Counted from the first letter of the stretch, positions 1 to 8,628 are shown. The stretch: DNA of 32,073 nucleotides from Mesorhizobium sp. M7A.T.Ca.US.000.02.2.1 (GCF_003996995.1 NZ_RZTT01000012.1:1-32073), one strand, 5' to 3'. Translations and numbers: made by a program. Notes: a model not told the origin generated them from the letters alone.

Positions 1-505
1 TTTCTGGATTGGCCGGGTTCTCGAACTGCTGCGGGATGATCGCGTTGGGGATCGTCGCTGCCAGTTCGTCGGCCTTGGCGATGGCGCCCTTCATACCTTT
101 CGGGCCTTCTGTCAGCACCAGTTCGGCGCCCAGCAGCGCCAGCATTTTCCGGCGCTCGATCGACATCGTTTCGGGCATCGTCAGGATCAGCTTGTAGCCC
201 TTGGCGGCAGCGGCGAAGGCAAGCGCGATGCCGGTGTTGCCCGACGTCGGTTCGATCAGCGTGGTCTTGCCGGGAGAGATCTTGCCCGACGCCTCCAGCG
301 CCTCGATCATCGCCACGCCGATGCGGTCCTTGACCGAGGCGATCGGGTTGAAGAATTCGAGCTTGGCGATGAGATTGGCGACGATGCCCTTTTCCCGGGC
401 GAACTTGTCGAGCCGCACCAGGGGCGTATCGCCGATCGTGTCGGTGATGGAATCGTAGACGCGGCCGCGGCCGGGCACGCGGGCTGATGTGGCGGGCTTC
501 TTCAT
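1..505 (-). CDS. cysK: Cysteine synthase A (O-acetylserine sulfhydrylase), 3' end outside the window
   Basis: This PLP enzyme makes L-cysteine from O-acetylserine and sulfide in the cytoplasm. Reading leftward from ATG at 505 gives 168 residues; the C-terminal half lies beyond position 1. The PLP lysine is K59 in NPIASVKDR, and the substrate/phosphate loop TSGNTG is at residues 87-92. The start [20 protein letters not shown] precedes the usual [11 protein letters not shown] core. The stretch from 506 to 699 upstream shows no gene. A second, divergent homologue lies at 25267-26355 and shares the GRGR(V/L)(Y/F)DSI N-terminus. This copy looks like the ordinary biosynthetic enzyme because its core motifs are canonical, although the missing C-terminus prevents full comparison. 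Confidence 0.93.
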   Translation of the reverse strand, partial: MKKPATSARVPGRGRVYDSITDTIGDTPLVRLDKFAREKGIVANLIAKLEFFNPIASVKDRIGVAMIEALEASGKISPGKTTLIEPTSGNTGIALAFAAAAKGYKLILTMPETMSIERRKMLALLGAELVLTEGPKGMKGAIAKADELAATIPNAIIPQQFENPANPE

Positions 506-699
506 TTGTTTCGCTCCCAGAACTTCAGGCGAGTAAGGATTTCAGGCAAGTGGAATTGCAGGCAAGATAGGACCTTCGACCGCGCAAGATAGACTGTCGA
601 TTGAAAATATCCGAGTGGGACCTGTGTCTAAAACAGTGCCGTCTCGGAAAAGCATTTCCCGCAAAGGCTTGTTTGCGAAATGCTTTGGCCGAAAGCTCG

Positions 700-1317
700 C
701 TATTGGCGGGCGGCAATCGCTGCAGCGGCACCGACCATGAAGCCGGCAGCCGTGCGGTTCAGCGCCTTGAGCGCGCGCGGAGATTTCAGGAACCAGCGCG
801 CCTTGGCAGCCAGCGCAAGATACGGCACCAGCACCACCAACAGCACGACAACGGTCAGCGCGACGAGGATACCGTAGTCTGCCAGCGTGATGGTTTTCAG
901 GTCGACGATGGTCGGCGTGATGGCGAGATAGAAGATCATCGTCTTCGGATTGCCGAGCGTGACAGTCAGGCCGGCGGCAAAGCTCGACAGCAATCCCGCC
1001 CTGCCCGTTTGGGCTTCGACGGTCTCGGGCGTGATGCCGCTGTTCCAGAATCGCCAGCCGAGGAAGGCGAGATAGGCGACGCCGAGCCATTTGATGGCGA
1101 GAAAGACCATGCCGAAACTCTGCGCGACGAAGGCGAGGCCGAGCACCACGGCGGTCAGATAGGTGATGTCGCCCACCATCAGGCCAAAGGACATCGCCAG
1201 CGACGAGCGGAAGCCGGAGCCGAGCGCACGCGCGACCAGAGCGGTGATGCCGGGACCAGGGATCGCGGCGGCGATGCCGAGGGCGGCGCTGTAGGCGAGG
1301 AATCCGGTAAGGGTCAT
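700..1317 (-). CDS. LysE/RhtB-family amino-acid exporter
   Basis: This is a 205-aa inner-membrane protein of the LysE/RhtB translocator family, which exports amino acids or their derivatives; the substrate cannot be read from sequence. The N-terminus MTLTGFLAYSAALGIAAAIP carries the family PGPG motif right after the first membrane segment. About six hydrophobic segments follow, including one with LGNPKTMIFYLA, where NPK is typical of the family. The reading frame is open 45 codons further upstream, but that extension is hydrophilic and looks non-coding, so the ATG at 1317 fits the family length. Its ribosome binding site is weak. The gene stands alone and does not obviously form an operon with either neighbour. 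Confidence 0.9.
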   Translation of the reverse strand: MTLTGFLAYSAALGIAAAIPGPGITALVARALGSGFRSSLAMSFGLMVGDITYLTAVVLGLAFVAQSFGMVFLAIKWLGVAYLAFLGWRFWNSGITPETVEAQTGRAGLLSSFAAGLTVTLGNPKTMIFYLAITPTIVDLKTITLADYGILVALTVVVLLVVLVPYLALAAKARWFLKSPRALKALNRTAAGFMVGAAAAIAARQ

Positions 1318-1422
1318 GGCATTCGTCTCACGATCAGAATGCCTTGTCGCATGGAGCGGACCAGAATTGAATTCCCGTGGGTCGGAATCCATTGCACCAG
1401 ATATCGATGGACCACGGGAGAA

Positions 1423-1574
1423 GCCCCCCTCATCCGGCCGCTTTGCGGCCACCTTCTCCCCGCTGGGGAGAAGAGACGAGCGCGGGCCCGCCTACCTCCT
1501 CCACCCGCCGGGAAGAGGTCGGATTGTCCCGAATTGCTCTTCGCAATTCGGTTGGCAATCCGGGTGAGGGGGCC
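1423..1574. repeat. Mosaic intergenic repeat with terminal inverted repeats and internal hairpins
   Basis: The 152-bp stretch is bounded by imperfect inverted repeats: GCCCCCCTCATCCGG at 1423-1437 and its counterpart at 1560-1574. Inside are a GGCCG/CGGCC stem (1436-1450), a perfect 9-bp stem CTTCTCCCC/GGGGAGAAG (1453-1473) and a perfect 9-bp stem CCGAATTGC/GCAATTCGG with a 5-nt loop (1529-1551). It resembles RIME-type rhizobial intergenic mosaic elements. It lies between the starts of the exporter and the end of the dehydrogenase and could terminate or stabilise transcripts. No gene is seen here. Confidence 0.75.
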
Positions 1575-1591
1575 TGCGCTACCCGAGCAGA

Positions 1592-2941
1592 TCAGGAGCG
1601 ACCGTCGCCATGGGTGACACGCCAGATGGTACCGTTGCCGTCCTCGCTGACGATCAGCGCGCCGTCGTTCGCCACCGCTACGCCGACCGGCCGGCCCCAG
1701 ACCTCGCCGTTGGAGACGAAGCCGGTGATGAAATCCTCATATTCGCCGGTCGGCTTGCCGTCCTTGAACAGCAATCGCACCACCTTGTAGCCGGTCCGGT
1801 TGCCGCGGTTCCATGAACCGTGCAGCGCGACGAAAGCATCGCCCTTGTATTCGGCCGGAAAGCCCTTCCCTTCGTAGAACGCGATGTTGAGCGGAGCCGA
1901 ATGCGCCTGCATCAGCACATCGGGAACGGTCGTTTTGCCGGCAAGATCGGGGCGCTCACCCTTGTGGCGCGGATCCTCATTGTCGCCGATATAGTACCAG
2001 GGCCAGCCATAGAAGGCGCCCTCCTTGACCACGGTCGCGTATTCGGGCGGCACATCGTCGCCAAGCGCATCGCGTTCGTTGACGACGCACCACAGCGCGC
2101 CGGTCGCCGGCTGCACGGTCATACCCGAGCAGTTGCGCAGGCCGGTGGCAAAGATACGGCCGTTCTTGCCATCGGGATCGAAGGCCAGCACGCCGGCGCG
2201 GCCGTCTTCGGAACCCCAGGCTGCACCCAACGGCTGCGACTTCGCCCAGGCGTCGAGGCCGCCCTTCGGTTCCTTGCCCATGCGCTCGGCCACATTCGAT
2301 CCCGAGCCGACCGACAGATAAAGCGTCTTGCCATCCGGCGAGAAGGCGATGTCGCGGGTCCAGTGATGACTGGCAGGGATGTTGCCGACGATGGTTTCCG
2401 GATCGCCGGAGGCCTTCAGGTCGCCATTGCGGTAGGCAAAGCGCACGATGCTGTCGCTATTGGCGACATAGACCCATTGCGGGTCAGCGCCCGGCGGATA
2501 GAAGGCAATGCCATAGGGCCGTTTGAGACTGCCGGCAAAGATGCCGTCCTGCACAGCGCTCGCACCGCCTTCGGCGAGGCGATAGATGCGGACCTGGTTG
2601 GCTTTGCTGTCGGCGACGAACAGGTCGCCGTTCGGCGCGACGCGCACGACGCGTGGATTGTCGATGCCCGATGCAACCAGCTCGGCCGAGAACCCCGGCG
2701 GCAGTTGCAGCTTCGCGTCTGCCGGCATGTCCGCAACGCCGGCGCTGTTAGAGGTCGATCTGTTGGCATAGGGCTTAGGCAGATCATCCGGTTCGATCAG
2801 GCGGCGTGCGCCCGGCTTGTCCGCTCGCCAGTCACCGAAGGCGTCCGCGCCTTTCAGCACCGGCTCGTCCGCCTGCTGGGCGAATGAAGCGGTCGAGAGA
2901 AACAGTGCGGCGGAAAGTGCGGGGCCGGCAAAACGCATCAT
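1592..2941 (-). CDS. Periplasmic PQQ-dependent sugar dehydrogenase, sorbosone dehydrogenase family
   Basis: The 449-aa protein belongs to the soluble six-bladed beta-propeller dehydrogenases (glucose/L-sorbosone type), which oxidise sugars using PQQ in the periplasm. The N-terminus MMRFAGPALSAALFLSTASF ending in AQQ is a signal peptide. Propeller motifs include LPPGFSAELVASGIDNPRVV, RDIAFSPDGKTLYLSVGSGS, ALHGSWNRGNRTGYKVV and, near the C-terminus, GRPVGVAVANDGALIVSEDG. There is no CxxCH haem site, so electrons would pass to a separate acceptor. The ATG at 2941 is preceded by TGGAGGACCGA, a strong ribosome binding site; a longer frame reaching 3067 is rejected because it would bury the signal peptide. 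Substrate and true cofactor are inferred from family only. No PQQ synthesis genes are in view. Confidence 0.85.
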   Translation of the reverse strand: MMRFAGPALSAALFLSTASFAQQADEPVLKGADAFGDWRADKPGARRLIEPDDLPKPYANRSTSNSAGVADMPADAKLQLPPGFSAELVASGIDNPRVVRVAPNGDLFVADSKANQVRIYRLAEGGASAVQDGIFAGSLKRPYGIAFYPPGADPQWVYVANSDSIVRFAYRNGDLKASGDPETIVGNIPASHHWTRDIAFSPDGKTLYLSVGSGSNVAERMGKEPKGGLDAWAKSQPLGAAWGSEDGRAGVLAFDPDGKNGRIFATGLRNCSGMTVQPATGALWCVVNERDALGDDVPPEYATVVKEGAFYGWPWYYIGDNEDPRHKGERPDLAGKTTVPDVLMQAHSAPLNIAFYEGKGFPAEYKGDAFVALHGSWNRGNRTGYKVVRLLFKDGKPTGEYEDFITGFVSNGEVWGRPVGVAVANDGALIVSEDGNGTIWRVTHGDGRS

Positions 2942-3038
2942 TCGGTCCTCCAATGTTTGGCGTGAAAACAGGAACGACCGGTTTCGTCGATCGTTCCACG
3001 GCACACGATGAGGTGAAGGAAGCTCCCGGTTTCCCGTT

Positions 3039-3236
3039 TCAGGTCCCGGCGGCGTAGAAATCGTCATCGAGGCGTTTTTCCAACTCGACGAGATCGGCCG
3101 GCAGCGGCAGGCCCATGGCGCGCATTTCCTGCAGTTTTTCGCGCAACTGCTCCTGGATCTCGTGCTGGTCTTCCGGCTGGTTGACCATCTCCTCGAGCAG
3201 CAGGCTGATCCGGGCCTTGAATTCTTCGAGCGCCAT
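3039..3236 (-). CDS. Small conserved-looking acidic helical protein of unknown function
   Basis: The 65-aa product (MALEEFKARISLLLEEMVNQ at its start) is charged, strongly helical and has heptad-like leucine spacing, which suggests a small coiled-coil or oligomerising protein. It has no signal peptide or membrane segment. A good ribosome binding site (CCGAGGAGACGACG before the ATG) supports translation. It begins 24 bp after hrcA on the same strand, so it is probably cotranscribed with it in the position where many bacteria carry grpE. It has no resemblance to GrpE apart from helix content. I do not recognise a named family. Confidence 0.75.
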   Translation of the reverse strand: MALEEFKARISLLLEEMVNQPEDQHEIQEQLREKLQEMRAMGLPLPADLVELEKRLDDDFYAAGT

Positions 3237-3260
3237 CGTCGTCTCCTCGGTTGGATCAGC

Positions 3261-4343
3261 TCAGCGCAGCATGCGCGATATCAGCTGCGCCGTATAGTCG
3301 ACCATTGGGACGATACGCGCGTAGTTCAGCCGTGTCGGGCCGATGACGCCGAGCGCGCCGACGACGCGGGCATCCTTGTCGCGATAAGGCGCCACCACCA
3401 GCGACGAGCCCGACAGCGAAAACAGCTTGTTTTCCGAGCCGATGAAGATGCGCACGCCCGAGCCTTCCTCGGCGAGGTCGAGCAACTGGATAAGCCCGTC
3501 CTGCGTCTCCATGTCCTCGAACAGATGGCGCAGCAGTTCGATGTCGGCCTGGGCGGTGACGTTTTCGAGCAGATTGGCGCGCCCGCGCACGATGAGCCGT
3601 GCCGGCAGGCCGCTGTCGGCGCCGGCCCATACCGCCAACCCCTTCTCGACCAGATCCTGCGACAGCGTGTCGAGCGCGGCCCTGGTTTCTTCCTTGATGC
3701 GGGCGATCTCGATCCGCGCCTCGGCCAGCGTGCGGCCGCGTATATGGGCGTTGAGGAAATTCGAAGCCTCGTGCAGTTGCGAGACGGTGATGCCGGCGGG
3801 CAGCTCGACGACGCGGTTCTCGACGTCGCCATTCTGCGACACCAGCACTGCCAGCGCCTTGGTCGGTTCGAGCTGGATGAATTCGATGTGCTTCAGCGCC
3901 ACTTCGTTCTTGGCGGCCAGCACCAGGCCCGCGCCGCGCGACATGCCCGACAGCATCTGGCTGGCCTCGGTCAGCATGTGTTCCAGCGTCGCGCCCGAGC
4001 CGGACGCCCGAACCTGTGCCTCGATGGCACGGCGCTCCTCGTCGGAAAGGTCGCCAAGCTCCATGAAGGCATCGACGAAGAAACGCAGGCCGGCCTGGGT
4101 CGGCAGCCGGCCGGCCGAAATGTGCGGCGCGTAGATAAGGCCGAGATGCTCGAGATCGCTCATCACGTTGCGGATGGTCGCCGGCGACAACGAGGACGGC
4201 AGGATGCGCGACAGGCTGCGCGATCCCACCGGTTCACCGTCCCTGAGGTAGGAATCGACGATGCGCCGGAAGATGTCGCGCGAACGCATGTCGAGCGACT
4301 GGAGCGCGGGCGACTGCGAAGCGGGATCGACTGCCTTGGTCAT
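3261..4343 (-). CDS. hrcA: Heat-inducible transcription repressor HrcA
   Basis: HrcA represses chaperone genes by binding CIRCE operators and is released when GroEL is titrated by misfolded proteins. The 360-aa protein has the N-terminal winged helix ([20 protein letters not shown] followed by [21 protein letters not shown]), the helical dimerisation region, and the C-terminal GAF-like domain with [11 protein letters not shown]-type (here [13 protein letters not shown]) and [19 protein letters not shown]. Length is normal. It is divergent from rph, a common alphaproteobacterial arrangement. I see no CIRCE (TTAGCACTC-N9-GAGTGCTAA) in the 177-bp divergent region, so autoregulation through CIRCE is not supported here. 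grpE is not downstream. Confidence 0.97.
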   Translation of the reverse strand: MTKAVDPASQSPALQSLDMRSRDIFRRIVDSYLRDGEPVGSRSLSRILPSSLSPATIRNVMSDLEHLGLIYAPHISAGRLPTQAGLRFFVDAFMELGDLSDEERRAIEAQVRASGSGATLEHMLTEASQMLSGMSRGAGLVLAAKNEVALKHIEFIQLEPTKALAVLVSQNGDVENRVVELPAGITVSQLHEASNFLNAHIRGRTLAEARIEIARIKEETRAALDTLSQDLVEKGLAVWAGADSGLPARLIVRGRANLLENVTAQADIELLRHLFEDMETQDGLIQLLDLAEEGSGVRIFIGSENKLFSLSGSSLVVAPYRDKDARVVGALGVIGPTRLNYARIVPMVDYTAQLISRMLR

Positions 4344-4394
4344 ACGGCCAAAAACCTCCGGCCCAAGGATATAGACTTACACTGCACCCGCGCA

Positions 4395-4436
4395 ACCCGG
4401 TGTCTGTGTGAGATCACCCGGTGTCTGTGTCAGATC
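4395..4436. repeat. Two tandem 21-bp repeats in the hrcA-rph divergent promoter region
   Basis: Positions 4395-4415 and 4416-4436 are head-to-tail copies of a 21-bp unit beginning ACCCGGTGTCTGTGT, differing at a single base (G at 4410, C at 4431). They sit between the divergent starts of hrcA (4343) and rph (4521). They could be paired protein-binding sites on one helix face (21 bp is two turns) or simple slippage. Confidence 0.8.
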
Positions 4437-4520
4437 GTCAGGCCATTTTCCTTTGCGCCACGCGTCCCATGCGGTTACAAGCCGGCCAAGATTCCGAAAA
4501 ATGACAAGAAAGCAGCCTGA

Positions 4521-5237
4521 ATGCGCCCTTCCAAACGCCAATTCGACGAAATGCGTGCCATCTCCTTCGAGCGCGGCGTCTCCAAGCATGCCGAAGGCTC
4601 ATGCCTGGTGAAGTTCGGCGACACGCATGTCCTGTGCACGGCCAGCCTCGAGGAAAAAGTGCCGGGCTGGATGCGCAATTCCGGCAAGGGCTGGGTGACG
4701 GCCGAATACGGCATGCTGCCGCGCTCGACCGGCGAGCGCATGCGCCGCGAGGCTTCGGCCGGCAAGCAGGGCGGCCGCACGCTGGAAATCCAGCGGCTGA
4801 TCGGCCGCTCCCTGCGCGCCGTGGTCGACCTGCAGGCGTTGGGCGAGCAGCAGATCACCGTCGACTGCGACGTCATCCAGGCCGACGGCGGCACCCGCAC
4901 CGCCTCGATCACCGGCGGCTGGGTGGCGCTATACGACTGCCTGCGCTGGATGGAAGCGCGCCAGATGGCCAGCGTCGCCAAGGTGCTGAAGGACCATGTC
5001 GCGGCGATCTCCTGCGGCATCCATGACGGCCAGCCGGTCATCGACCTCGATTACATCGAGGATTCCGCGGCCGGCACCGACGCCAATTTCGTCATGACCG
5101 GCAAGGGTGGCATCGTCGAGATCCAGGGCACCGCCGAGGGCGAGCCTTTCTCCGAGGAGCAGTTCGCGGACTTGATGGGCCTGGCCAAGAAAGGCATCCA
5201 GAGGTTGGTGAGTCTGCAGCAGATGGCGGTGGCTTAG
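4521..5237 (+). CDS. rph: Ribonuclease PH
   Basis: This phosphorolytic 3'-5' exoribonuclease trims tRNA 3' ends and helps degrade structured RNA, working as a hexamer in the cytoplasm. The 238-aa sequence is full length. It shows the N-terminal [20 protein letters not shown], the substrate-binding [20 protein letters not shown] region, [20 protein letters not shown] and the phosphate-binding [17 protein letters not shown] loop. It heads the plus-strand cluster with rdgB and hemW, an order shared with many alphaproteobacteria. A mosaic element follows the stop by about 20 bp and separates it from the VOC gene. Confidence 0.97.
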   Translation: MRPSKRQFDEMRAISFERGVSKHAEGSCLVKFGDTHVLCTASLEEKVPGWMRNSGKGWVTAEYGMLPRSTGERMRREASAGKQGGRTLEIQRLIGRSLRAVVDLQALGEQQITVDCDVIQADGGTRTASITGGWVALYDCLRWMEARQMASVAKVLKDHVAAISCGIHDGQPVIDLDYIEDSAAGTDANFVMTGKGGIVEIQGTAEGEPFSEEQFADLMGLAKKGIQRLVSLQQMAVA

Positions 5238-5257
5238 TTTTTCGATGTCGAGTTTGA

Positions 5258-5498
5258 GCGCCCCCCTCTGGCCTGCCGGCCATCTCCCCCTCAAGGGGGG
5301 AGATCGGATGCCGTTTCGGCTTTCGCTAACCTCCGGCTTTGCAGGGTGCGCGACAATGCAGAAGCTGCCAATCTCCCCACCTGAGGGGGGTGAGGCGTGG
5401 TCCGCGAAGCGGACGGAAAGCCAATTGCTTGGCTTTCCGAACAACGAACGCCCAGAGCGGCAGCGAAGGGCCGGGGCCGGCAGGCCAGAGGGGGGCGC
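5258..5498. mobile_element. MITE-like 241-bp element with perfect 24-bp terminal inverted repeats
   Basis: Positions 5258-5281 (starting GCGCCCCCCTCTGGCCTG) and 5475-5498 are perfect 24-bp inverted repeats. Internal modules include a 9-bp hairpin ATCTCCCCC/GGGGGAGAT (5282-5304) and an 87-bp module at 5385-5471, with a 10-bp stem GGAAAGCCAA/TTGGCTTTCC around a TTGC loop (5415-5438). That module recurs inverted at 10274-10357, and the left-end module recurs inverted at 29505-29550. There is no transposase ORF, so any movement would need an enzyme acting in trans. The right terminus lies four bases before the VOC start codon and appears to supply its ribosome binding site. Confidence 0.85.
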
Positions 5499-5501
5499 CT
5501 C

Positions 5502-5912
5502 GTGACGCCCTCGGCCATCCTTGAATCCGCTCTCTACGTCACCGATCTTCCCGCAGCGGAAACCTTCTACACCGACATCCTCGGCCTCAATCTCCTCGGC
5601 AAGGTCGACGGCCGCCACCTCTTCTTCCGCTGCGGGCCGGGCGTGCTGCTCGTCTTCAACGCCGAGGCGACGAAAGTGCCGCCGGCGCCTGACGCCAGGC
5701 TGCCGGTGCCGCCGCATGGCGCGGTCGGCCAAGGTCATCTGTGCTTTACGGCGACCGGCGATGGAATCGCCGGCTGGAAAGCCCATCTCGCGGCGAAGAA
5801 GATCGCCATCGAAAGCGAATTCGAGTGGCCGCAGGGCGGCCGTTCGATCTATATACGCGATCCCTCGGGCAATTCGATCGAATTCGCCGAGCCACGAATC
5901 TGGGGCCTTTGA
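5502..5912 (+). CDS. Glyoxalase/bleomycin resistance (VOC superfamily) protein
   Basis: The 136-aa protein is a single vicinal-oxygen-chelate domain, with the paired beta-alpha-beta-beta-beta modules of glyoxalases and dioxygenases. Recognisable blocks are [47 protein letters not shown] with the probable metal-binding histidine, and the closing [15 protein letters not shown] with the glutamate ligand. Substrate is unknown. The best start is GTG at 5502, preceded by GAGGGGGG from the end of the 5258-5498 element; the upstream open frame is that element and is not VOC-like. Its stop overlaps the rdgB start as TGATG, so the two are translationally coupled. Confidence 0.88.
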   Translation: MTPSAILESALYVTDLPAAETFYTDILGLNLLGKVDGRHLFFRCGPGVLLVFNAEATKVPPAPDARLPVPPHGAVGQGHLCFTATGDGIAGWKAHLAAKKIAIESEFEWPQGGRSIYIRDPSGNSIEFAEPRIWGL

Positions 5913-6559
5913 TGCATTCTCTTGATGGCAAGAAGATCGTCGTCGCCAGCCACAATGAAGGCAAGCTGCGCGAATTCGCCGACCTGATGGGACCGTTCGG
6001 CTTCGAAGCGAAGTCAGCCAAGGAGTATGGCCTGCCGGAGCCGGACGAGACCGGCACCACCTTCGAGGAGAACGCCTACATCAAGGCGCTCGCCGCCGCC
6101 AAGGCGACCGGCCTGCCGGCGCTGTCGGACGATTCCGGCCTGTGCGTCGACGCGCTTGATGGCGCGCCCGGCGTCTACACCGCCAACTGGGCCGAAACCC
6201 CGGATGGCAGCAGAGATTTCGGCATGGCCATGCAACGCACCGAAGTGGCGCTGCAGGAAGTCGGAGCGGCCTTGCCGCAACAGCGCAAGGGACGCTTCGT
6301 CGCCGTCATCTGCCTGGCGTTTCCCGACGGCGAGGCCGAATATTATCGCGGCGAGGCCGAGGGCACGCTGGTCTGGCCGCCGCGCGGCGAACTCGGCTTC
6401 GGCTATGATCCTGTGTTCCTGCCCGATGGCTTCGAGAAAACCTTCGGCGAGATGAGCGCTGAGGAAAAGCATGGCTGGAAGCCCGGCCAGGCCACGGCGC
6501 TGTCGCACCGCGCGCGTGCCTTCCAGAAATTCGCCGAGGCGAGATTGGGCTCGGCATGA
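5912..6559 (+). CDS. rdgB: dITP/XTP pyrophosphatase (Ham1/RdgB family)
   Basis: The enzyme hydrolyses non-canonical purine triphosphates (dITP, ITP, XTP) to monophosphates and keeps them out of DNA and RNA. The 215-aa sequence has the family blocks in order: [20 protein letters not shown] at the N-terminus, [20 protein letters not shown], the substrate-specificity segment [16 protein letters not shown] and the C-terminal [10 protein letters not shown]. The ATG at 5912 overlaps the VOC stop codon (TGATG) and gives normal length. It overlaps hemW by four bases (ATGA), so VOC, rdgB and hemW are very probably one operon. Confidence 0.97.
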   Translation: MHSLDGKKIVVASHNEGKLREFADLMGPFGFEAKSAKEYGLPEPDETGTTFEENAYIKALAAAKATGLPALSDDSGLCVDALDGAPGVYTANWAETPDGSRDFGMAMQRTEVALQEVGAALPQQRKGRFVAVICLAFPDGEAEYYRGEAEGTLVWPPRGELGFGYDPVFLPDGFEKTFGEMSAEEKHGWKPGQATALSHRARAFQKFAEARLGSA

Positions 6560-7719
6560 GCATGCTGCTCGACCGGGCGCCCGGCTTCGGCGTCTATGTC
6601 CACTGGCCATTCTGCGCGGCCAAATGCCCCTATTGCGACTTCAACAGCCATGTCCGCCACCAGCCGGTCGACCAGGAGCGCTTTGCCGCCGCCTTCGAGG
6701 CCGAACTGGCGACGATGCGCGAGCGCACCGGGCCGCGCGAGGTGACCAGCGTTTTTCTCGGCGGCGGCACGCCCTCGCTGATGAAGCCGGAAACCGTGGC
6801 CAGGGTTCTGGACGCCGTGGCGAAGAACTGGACTGTGCCTGACGGCATCGAGGTGACGCTGGAGGCCAATCCGTCCTCGGTCGAGGCCGAACGCTTTCGC
6901 GGCTACCGGGCAGCCGGCGTCAACCGCGTGTCGCTCGGCGTGCAGGCGCTGAATGACAGGGATTTGCGCTTCCTCGGCCGGTTGCACAATGTCGAAGAGG
7001 CCCTGCACGCCATCGGCCTCGCGCGGGAACTATTCCCAAGGCTGTCCTTCGACCTCATCTATGCCCGGCCCGGCCAGACGCCGGAGGCTTGGGCATCGGA
7101 GTTGGAACAGGCGATCGGCCATGCCGCCGACCATCTGTCCCTCTACCAGCTGACCATCGAGGAGGGCACGCCGTTCCACGCCCTGCACGCGGCAAAGAAA
7201 TTCATCATTCCCGACAATGACCACGCCGCCGACCTCTATGCGCTGACGCAGGAGATTACATCGGCGCATGGTTTGCCGGCTTACGAGATTTCCAATCACG
7301 CAAGGCCGGGTGCCGAGAGCCGGCACAACCTCACCTATTGGCGCTATGGCGAATATGTCGGCGTCGGGCCGGGCGCGCATGGCCGCTTCGTCGAGAATGG
7401 TCGCCGCACGGTGACGATCGCCGAGCGGATGCCGGAAACCTGGGCCAATCTGGTCGAAGCCAAGGGCCACGGCGTCACCGGCGGCGAAATCCTGACGCGT
7501 TCGGAAGAGGCCGACGAATTCCTGCTGATGGGCCTGCGGCTCGCCGAAGGCATCGACCTCTCCCGCTACGAGGCGTTCTCCGGACGCGGCCTGTCGTCAG
7601 CACGGCTGTCGATGCTGCAGGGAGAGGGGCTGGTGGCGCCGATCGGCAATGCGCGCCTGCGCGCCACGGCCGCCGGCATGATCGTGCTCGACGCCGTGGT
7701 CGCCGATCTGGCGCGGTAG
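6556..7719 (+). CDS. hemW: Radical SAM haem chaperone HemW
   Basis: HemW is a radical-SAM family protein that binds haem and delivers it to respiratory enzymes; it was long misnamed coproporphyrinogen III oxidase. The 387-aa sequence carries the cluster motif CAAKCPYC following YVHWPF, the GGGTPSLM glycine-rich SAM region, [28 protein letters not shown], and the HemW signature [20 protein letters not shown]. The C-terminal HemN_C domain is present ([17 protein letters not shown]). The true HemN CxxxCxxC-C fourth cysteine pattern is absent, which favours HemW. The start overlaps rdgB by ATGA. Confidence 0.95.
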   Translation: MSMLLDRAPGFGVYVHWPFCAAKCPYCDFNSHVRHQPVDQERFAAAFEAELATMRERTGPREVTSVFLGGGTPSLMKPETVARVLDAVAKNWTVPDGIEVTLEANPSSVEAERFRGYRAAGVNRVSLGVQALNDRDLRFLGRLHNVEEALHAIGLARELFPRLSFDLIYARPGQTPEAWASELEQAIGHAADHLSLYQLTIEEGTPFHALHAAKKFIIPDNDHAADLYALTQEITSAHGLPAYEISNHARPGAESRHNLTYWRYGEYVGVGPGAHGRFVENGRRTVTIAERMPETWANLVEAKGHGVTGGEILTRSEEADEFLLMGLRLAEGIDLSRYEAFSGRGLSSARLSMLQGEGLVAPIGNARLRATAAGMIVLDAVVADLAR

Positions 7720-7752
7720 GCAGGTAGCTTTGCCTGCGCCAAGCTCCTCCCG

Positions 7753-8018
7753 CCTCGTCATCCACGGGCGGAGCGACGCGAAGCGGCGCGCAGACCCGAG
7801 GATCCATGCCGCGACGGCTGCTGCGGGGCGTCACGGTCCAGAATGGGCATGCCTGCTCTGCCACTTGTCCCATTCAAACAATAGATTTCGTTGCCGGCGC
7901 ATCTTCTCCACGCCAGCTTTCCAAATTCTGCACCGTAGCGAAAATTCAGAAGTCACGGAATGGATCCTCGGGTCTTCGCGACGTCGCTTCGCTCCTGCTC
8001 CGCCCGTGGATGACGAAG
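7753..8018. repeat. 266-bp element with long imperfect inverted arms, in a 398-bp gene-free gap
   Basis: The left arm (about 7753-7817, beginning CCTCGTCATCCACGGGCGGA) and right arm (about 7953-8018, ending CCGCCCGTGGATGACGAAGG) are imperfect inverted repeats of roughly 60 bp, both containing GACCCGAGGATCCAT or its complement. The central 135 bp are less GC-rich. The short open frames here (for example at 7730-8065) run through the arms and look non-coding. The pattern is that of a dispersed intergenic repeat or the remains of a small non-autonomous element between hemW and the EamA gene. I see nothing else between 7720 and 8117. Confidence 0.75.
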
Positions 8019-8117
8019 GTGGGGAAGCCTCGTCCAATCTCCGAAGCTTAGGATTGCACTTCTGAAGGCACGCGTTTCACGGTATCTCGGTTAAGAACAT
8101 CCGCGAAGGCCACCTTG

Positions 8118-8555
8118 ATGAACCTGACCGTATCCTCCTGGCAATTCTGGGCATTGCTCTCGGCTGCGTTCGCTGCCCTGACGGCGATCTTCGCCAAGGT
8201 TGGCATCGAGAACATCAATTCCGATTTCGCCACCTTCATCCGCACGGTCATCATCCTGATCGTGCTCGGTGCCATCCTGCTTGCCAGCGGCCAGTTCCAG
8301 TCGCCGGCCACGATCTCGGCAAAGACTTGGGCTTTCCTAGGCCTGTCCGGTCTGGCGACCGGCGCGTCATGGCTCTGCTACTTTCGGGCGCTCAAGATCG
8401 GCAATGCGGCGCAGGTGGCGCCGATCGACAAGCTAAGCGTCGTGCTTGTGGCGGTGTTTGGCGCGGCCTTTCTCGGCGAGCGGTTGTCCGGAGCGAATTG
8501 GCTTGGCGTCGCCCTTATCGCGGCGGGCGCGGTGCTGGTCGCCTATCGAGGCTAG
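8118..8555 (+). CDS. Half-size EamA-family (DMT superfamily) membrane transporter
   Basis: The 145-aa protein has about five hydrophobic segments and matches one EamA repeat (half of a typical ten-helix drug/metabolite transporter). Blocks include FAALTAIFAKVGIENINSDF, GLSGLATGASWLCYFRALKI and GAAFLGERLSGANWLGVALI, the latter being the characteristic EamA end with GE(R/K). Such half-size members act as homo- or hetero-dimers; the substrate is unknown. The ATG at 8118 follows GAAGG at suitable spacing; a TTG one codon earlier is less likely. No obvious partner half is adjacent, so a homodimer is the simplest reading. Confidence 0.88.
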   Translation: MNLTVSSWQFWALLSAAFAALTAIFAKVGIENINSDFATFIRTVIILIVLGAILLASGQFQSPATISAKTWAFLGLSGLATGASWLCYFRALKIGNAAQVAPIDKLSVVLVAVFGAAFLGERLSGANWLGVALIAAGAVLVAYRG

Positions 8556-8628
8556 TTGCGCGCCGTTGCGGGCATTCTTTGTTTCAAGACGGGTGATGAA
8601 GATATCGAAGCGATTGGGCATCGTCCGG

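Noticed and set aside
4395-4436. Possible CRISPR from the 21-bp direct repeats
   Set aside because: Only two copies, directly abutting with no spacer, and no cas genes.
3162-4520. 452-codon frame antisense to hrcA
   Set aside because: hrcA is unmistakable on the other strand, and the frame has no domain or ribosome binding site.
5397-5501. N-terminal extension of the VOC protein
   Set aside because: It translates the mosaic repeat module; the domain starts after the GTG at 5502.
7730-8065. 111-codon frame in the hemW-EamA gap
   Set aside because: Runs through the inverted-repeat arms and has no protein-like features.
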